Below are positions 61,108-64,000 of a DNA stretch of 64,000 nucleotides, in pieces. The first letter of the stretch is position 1. Each line of letters begins with the position of its first letter. The notes under the pieces are model-generated. The model did not search any database, was not told the origin of the DNA, and saw only the letters and a list, made by a program, of their open reading frames with translations. The stretch comes from Paenibacillus graminis (GTDB taxonomy: Bacteria; Bacillota; Bacilli; Paenibacillales; Paenibacillaceae): positions 4,030,001 through 4,094,000 of the forward strand of contig NZ_CP009287.1 of NCBI RefSeq assembly GCF_000758705.1. Reading direction: 5' to 3'. The position numbers and the translations under genes were made by a program.

Positions 61108-62045
61108 TGATCTTCTTCGTCACGGGTAAAGCTCAGCTTCATCATAATCTCCTGGGCATGGTCGCCGAAGCTCCTGCCGAATAAATTGACGCCGCCTTGA
61201 TGAATAGACTCCGGATTCACACCAATGCGCAGCCGGATCTTCGGGCTTTGGGTCAGATTAAGCTGGCTCAGGCTTACATCCGATACTTTTTCCATATCGA
61301 GCGTGGTCTTGTCCCTGTCGACCCTCCATGTCTTGAGCAGCCCGTATTGTGTGGAAGAATCCCACCACCAGGCCGGATTCAGCTTGCCCCGCCTGCCCCC
61401 GAAGTCACCCGGGCTTGTCCACATGCCAATCTCGACCCCGTTGATCCATACCGAAATGTCCGACGGCCAGTTGTTGTCGTAGTTAGGCGCTTCTGAGCAA
61501 ATTTCCATCGACACTTCCAGCGACTCGACTCTGACGCCCTTCGGCACTTCAACCGGGAGTAAATATTCGAGATAGCCTTTACGGAACCAGATAATCTGCG
61601 CTCCCACATGCTTGGGATGGTAGAAGCTCGCCGGTTCATCCTCGCGGATCAGCATGGCTTCCGCATCAGCCATGCCGCAGGTCGGCGAAACATCGCAATC
61701 GCTGTAATGGCCGATCGGCACCTCAATTTCATAGACACGCACAGCCCCTTTGGGTACAGACTTCTCCTCGTTCAGGGCAATATGTATATCATCGTAATTG
61801 CGGCTGCACACCTTCATCGCCCCGCGGGAAGCGGGCAGCAGCTCCGTATTGATCAGCCGGGCCGCTTCCAGCACCTTCACATTGTTGGCTACCGTCGATA
61901 CAGGCAGCTTCAGCGCCTCGGCGATTTCAATTACGTTCAAATTCCGCGAATTCAGCAAATGGAGAATATCGACCCGGGAGCGGGTCGACAGCGCATGTGC
62001 AACGGCCACCAGCTTCTCCGGATCGTCAAAACCTAGTTCAAGCAC
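61098..62045 (-). CDS. ArsR-type regulator with C-terminal beta-rich sensor domain
   Basis: A 315-residue protein. Residues about 8-85 are an ArsR-like winged helix (HALSTRSRVDILHLLNS, then VIEIAEALKLPVSTVANNVKVLEAARLI). The remaining 230 residues are rich in beta strands and aromatic residues, with WINGVEIGMWTSPGDFGGRR and GGVNLFGRSFGDHAQEIMM near the end, like a jelly-roll ligand-binding domain. The GTG start at 62045 follows GGAG by eight bases. It lies upstream of the binding-protein operon on the same strand but is separated by a terminator and promoter. It is the likely local regulator of that operon, possibly sensing a glycan, though this is inferred. Confidence 0.8.
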   Translation of the reverse strand: MLELGFDDPEKLVAVAHALSTRSRVDILHLLNSRNLNVIEIAEALKLPVSTVANNVKVLEAARLINTELLPASRGAMKVCSRNYDDIHIALNEEKSVPKGAVRVYEIEVPIGHYSDCDVSPTCGMADAEAMLIREDEPASFYHPKHVGAQIIWFRKGYLEYLLPVEVPKGVRVESLEVSMEICSEAPNYDNNWPSDISVWINGVEIGMWTSPGDFGGRRGKLNPAWWWDSSTQYGLLKTWRVDRDKTTLDMEKVSDVSLSQLNLTQSPKIRLRIGVNPESIHQGGVNLFGRSFGDHAQEIMMKLSFTRDEEDQNH

Positions 62046-62215
62046 AGGCTACACTCCTTCGAACCCTAAGTAATACCATAATAGTACGTGCTTGGAGTCA
62101 CAAAATCAACCAATGTTCTCCAGAAAATAAACCGGTCTTGCGCCGCAGCCTCTGGGCCTTACTCCTATGCTCATGGTACAATACAACCAGAAATATACAT
62201 AATGAGGTGAACCTG

Positions 62216-62962
62216 ATGATCTATTTCATAAAATTTGTGTACAGCTTCGTGCTGCCTCCCGGACTTTTCGTCATCCTGCTGCTGGGGCTGTCGGTCTGGC
62301 TGTGGCGGCGCAGCCGCCGCCCGGCTCTGGCTCTGCTTGGCGTTACTCTCCTGCTTTATCTCTCCATGACTCCCTGGATCAGCAAGCTGCTGATGGGCGG
62401 GCTGGAGTACCAGTATGATAAGCCTGAGCTGCTGCAGGGCGATGTAATCGTCGTACTGGGGGGAGGAGCCACTTCCGGAACCCCGGACATTGACGGGGAA
62501 GGCAATTTATACGGCTCGGCGGCCAACCGGCTGCTGACCGCAGTGCGGCTGTACCGCCAGACCGGACTGCCGGTCCTGTTCTCCGGCGGCCAGGTCTTTC
62601 CCGACAGCGGCAACGAAGCGGATATCGCCAAGCGGCAGCTGATCGGCCTTGGTGTTCCCGGGAGCAATATTCTGGCCGAGAACCGGTCGCTGAATACCGA
62701 GCAGAATGCCGTTAATACCGCAGCGATGATGAACAGTAAGGGGCTTCGCCACCCCATTCTGGTTACCTCGGCCTTTCACATGCCCCGGGCCATGGCCTTG
62801 TTCAAGGATAACGGACTGGCACCGCTTGCCTATCCTGCGGATTACACCGCCAGCCGGGGAAGCGAACTGTATCCGGCTATGTTCACTCCTTCTCCCGGTG
62901 CAATGAATAATACCGGAACGGCACTTAAGGAATACCTCGGCCTGCTTGCCGCCCGTTTCTGA
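62216..62962 (+). CDS. YdcF/SanA-like DUF218 membrane protein
   Basis: A 248-residue protein with two N-terminal hydrophobic segments (FVLPPGLFVILLLGLSVWLW and ALALLGVTLLLYLSM) followed by the extracytoplasmic DUF218 domain: DVIVVLGGGATSG, FSGGQVFPDSG, ENRSLNTEQNAVNTA and LVTSAFHMPRAMALF. Relatives (ElyC, SanA, YdcF) act in envelope integrity, but the exact reaction is unknown. ATG 62216 is six bases from GAGGTG; the frame is open upstream into the promoter region without a site. It is followed by a terminator. Confidence 0.9.
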   Translation: MIYFIKFVYSFVLPPGLFVILLLGLSVWLWRRSRRPALALLGVTLLLYLSMTPWISKLLMGGLEYQYDKPELLQGDVIVVLGGGATSGTPDIDGEGNLYGSAANRLLTAVRLYRQTGLPVLFSGGQVFPDSGNEADIAKRQLIGLGVPGSNILAENRSLNTEQNAVNTAAMMNSKGLRHPILVTSAFHMPRAMALFKDNGLAPLAYPADYTASRGSELYPAMFTPSPGAMNNTGTALKEYLGLLAARF

Positions 62963-63006
62963 TGTCCCTGAGAAAACAAGATATTATACTAACTCCAATA
63001 TAGAAG

Positions 63007-63056
63007 CAGCGGCAGCCATGGACAGGAAAGTAATGTCTTGACTGCCGCTGTTTTAT
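63007..63056 (+). terminator. terminator after the YdcF-like gene
   Basis: CAGCGGCAG pairs with CTGCCGCTG and is followed by TTTTATT. Confidence 0.88.
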
Positions 63057-63218
63057 TGAACCCAAGCAGGGAATGACTGCCCCAACTGCTTGAATTCACG
63101 CAGGAACTCTTGTCAGAAATATAAAAAATTATAAATATTTACATATAAGTATATATGCAGTATACTTCAAATGGCCTTGAAAGGTATTTTATTCCATTTA
63201 AAGGAGTAGATGCATTCT

Positions 63219-63794
63219 ATGCAATCATCTTCAAGAATGAAGTTGACGCTTGTTGGAAGTTTTGTTTCAGTTTTTCTTTTTTCTTTTGTTTCCCAGGCGT
63301 ATGCGACCAATCTAACAGGTTACCCTGCAGCAGCACAGGCTAAAAGTAATTGGTGCTGGGCTGCGGCTGGCGTTTCCATTCTTCAGTATTACGGAATCTC
63401 CGTAAGCCAATGTTCTTTTTATGATCATGTGAAGGGAACCTCCGGATGTGCAACAAATGAGAGTGAAACTTATGGAACTGTTCAAGCAGGCATTCATAGC
63501 TATGGAGTCTCCAGCTGGAATCATAGCGGAGCGCTATCGTATAGTGACGTCAAAAGCCAGATTGATAACCTTGGCAGCCCGGTATACGTAAGCTGGAAAT
63601 GGAATACTCCTACCGGTGGCGGGCATGCAGTAGTTATCTATGGGTATGACACATATGGCGGAAATGATTGGATTCAGCATATGGACCCGGGCGGGGGCAT
63701 AAAAACCTCCATGGTATACACTAACTTTAAAGGCGGGTCAAGCTACGATAGAACCTGGAGATGGGGACTTCATGGCTTCAGCAAATATATTTAA
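63219..63794 (+). CDS. secreted papain-like cysteine protease (C39-like/AvrRpt2 type)
   Basis: A 191-residue protein with a Sec signal peptide (LTLVGSFVSVFLFSFVSQAYA, cleavage after AYA) and a compact papain-fold domain. The nucleophile Cys lies in QAKSNWCWAAAGVSILQYYG (about residue 46), the His in GGGHAVVIYGYD (about residue 140) and the Asp in IQHMDPGGG (about residue 160). Such minimal proteases occur as bacterial secreted enzymes and as AvrRpt2-type effectors. AAAGGAG lies 12 bases before ATG 63219, nearer an in-frame ATG at 63210. It is translationally linked to the next gene, whose ribosome-binding site overlaps its stop codon. Target is unknown. Confidence 0.85.
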   Translation: MQSSSRMKLTLVGSFVSVFLFSFVSQAYATNLTGYPAAAQAKSNWCWAAAGVSILQYYGISVSQCSFYDHVKGTSGCATNESETYGTVQAGIHSYGVSSWNHSGALSYSDVKSQIDNLGSPVYVSWKWNTPTGGGHAVVIYGYDTYGGNDWIQHMDPGGGIKTSMVYTNFKGGSSYDRTWRWGLHGFSKYI

Positions 63795-63806
63795 GGAGGG
63801 CTTCCC

Positions 63807-64000
63807 ATTAAAAAAACACTGCTGTTAACTGTATCATCATTCTTGTTGTTTCTGACTTTGTTCACGCCTGCATCGGCTCGGGCCGTAGCTGAAGATGTTG
63901 TTTCGTTTGCGAATACAGAAGGATTAGCCTTGATTAAAGAAGGGCTGTCCAAGGACCCTGAAGGATACGGTTACGCCAATAAAGCGGAAATTAGTGAAAT
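63807..64000 (+). CDS. secreted protein, N-terminal part, apparent ATT start
   Basis: This gene is cut by the right edge. The frame begins at ATT 63807, seven bases after the strong site AAGGAGGG, and reads (M)KKTLLLTVSSFLLFLTL, then FTPASARAVAEDV: a good Sec signal peptide with cleavage near SARA. No ATG, GTG or TTG lies between the site and the basic KK that begins the signal peptide, so ATT seems to be used; an in-frame CTG a few residues later is the alternative. The stop of the protease gene lies within the ribosome-binding site. The visible mature part (about 40 residues) matches no family I recognise. Confidence 0.68.
   Translation, partial: MKKTLLLTVSSFLLFLTLFTPASARAVAEDVVSFANTEGLALIKEGLSKDPEGYGYANKAEISE

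Overview
The window looks like a chromosomal segment of a facultatively anaerobic, polysaccharide-degrading Firmicute, most probably Paenibacillus. The evidence is strong AGGAGG-type ribosome-binding sites, many TTG/GTG starts, compact U-tailed terminators, the Bacillus-type miaB-ricA pair, glycoside hydrolases of families 2, 8, 52 and 88, and binding-protein sugar transport without a local ATPase. No rRNA, tRNA, CRISPR array, prophage or intact insertion sequence was recognised.

Layout. 1-6.9 kb: the end of an ABC ATPase, a copper-storage-like four-Cys protein, a CobW-type metallochaperone, moaB, and an ArsR-type regulator with a three-gene ABC-2 exporter behind a clear promoter and two palindromes. 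7-9.9 kb: a ROK regulator, MFS transporter and DUF1349 protein. 10-13.4 kb: a two-polypeptide pyruvate/2-oxoacid:ferredoxin oxidoreductase. 13.9-15.4 kb: a secreted GH8 enzyme behind a perfect 30-bp palindrome. 15.5-20.5 kb: miaB-ricA followed by NAD salvage genes (Nudix-winged helix protein, pncA, pncB). 20.6-21.06 kb: a nine-copy, 51-bp hairpin array. 21.5-28.9 kb: an Old Yellow Enzyme and an L-rhamnose operon (fucO-rhaB-rhaA-rhaD) with a divergent DeoR regulator.

29-43.5 kb is the most striking part. Beyond a cysteine desulfidase-like gene lie fdhD-hydE-hydG on the + strand, converging on a long, tightly overlapping minus-strand operon: fdhF, four-cluster ferredoxin, [FeFe] hydrogenase, second four-cluster ferredoxin, moaA, aspA and hydF. 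A DUF2294 gene lies upstream. It encodes a formate dehydrogenase, a hydrogenase, two electron-transfer subunits, all three hydrogenase maturases, and cofactor and sulfuration functions: in effect a soluble [FeFe]-type formate hydrogenlyase kit. A Rex-like operator abuts the predicted fdhF promoter and a weaker one lies before hydE. The PFOR at 10-13 kb could feed the same ferredoxin pool.

43.9-64 kb is an accessory carbohydrate region with visible decay. gnd is intact but zwf is reduced to its C-terminal third. Two beta-helix polysaccharidase genes are truncated or internally deleted on either side of an AraC regulator, and a YesN-like response regulator is a frameshifted relic. Intact genes are a GH88 hydrolase, a DUF4180-PadR pair, a GH52 xylosidase with a divergent AraC regulator, and a GH2-ABC transporter operon with an ArsR-type regulator and a consensus promoter overlapped by a cre site. 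A second 51-bp hairpin array (five copies, unrelated sequence) lies at 51.35-51.6 kb. The window ends with a YdcF-like protein, a secreted papain-fold protease and a truncated secreted protein that appears to start at ATT.

All product calls come from reading motifs and family resemblance by eye. No database search was run.
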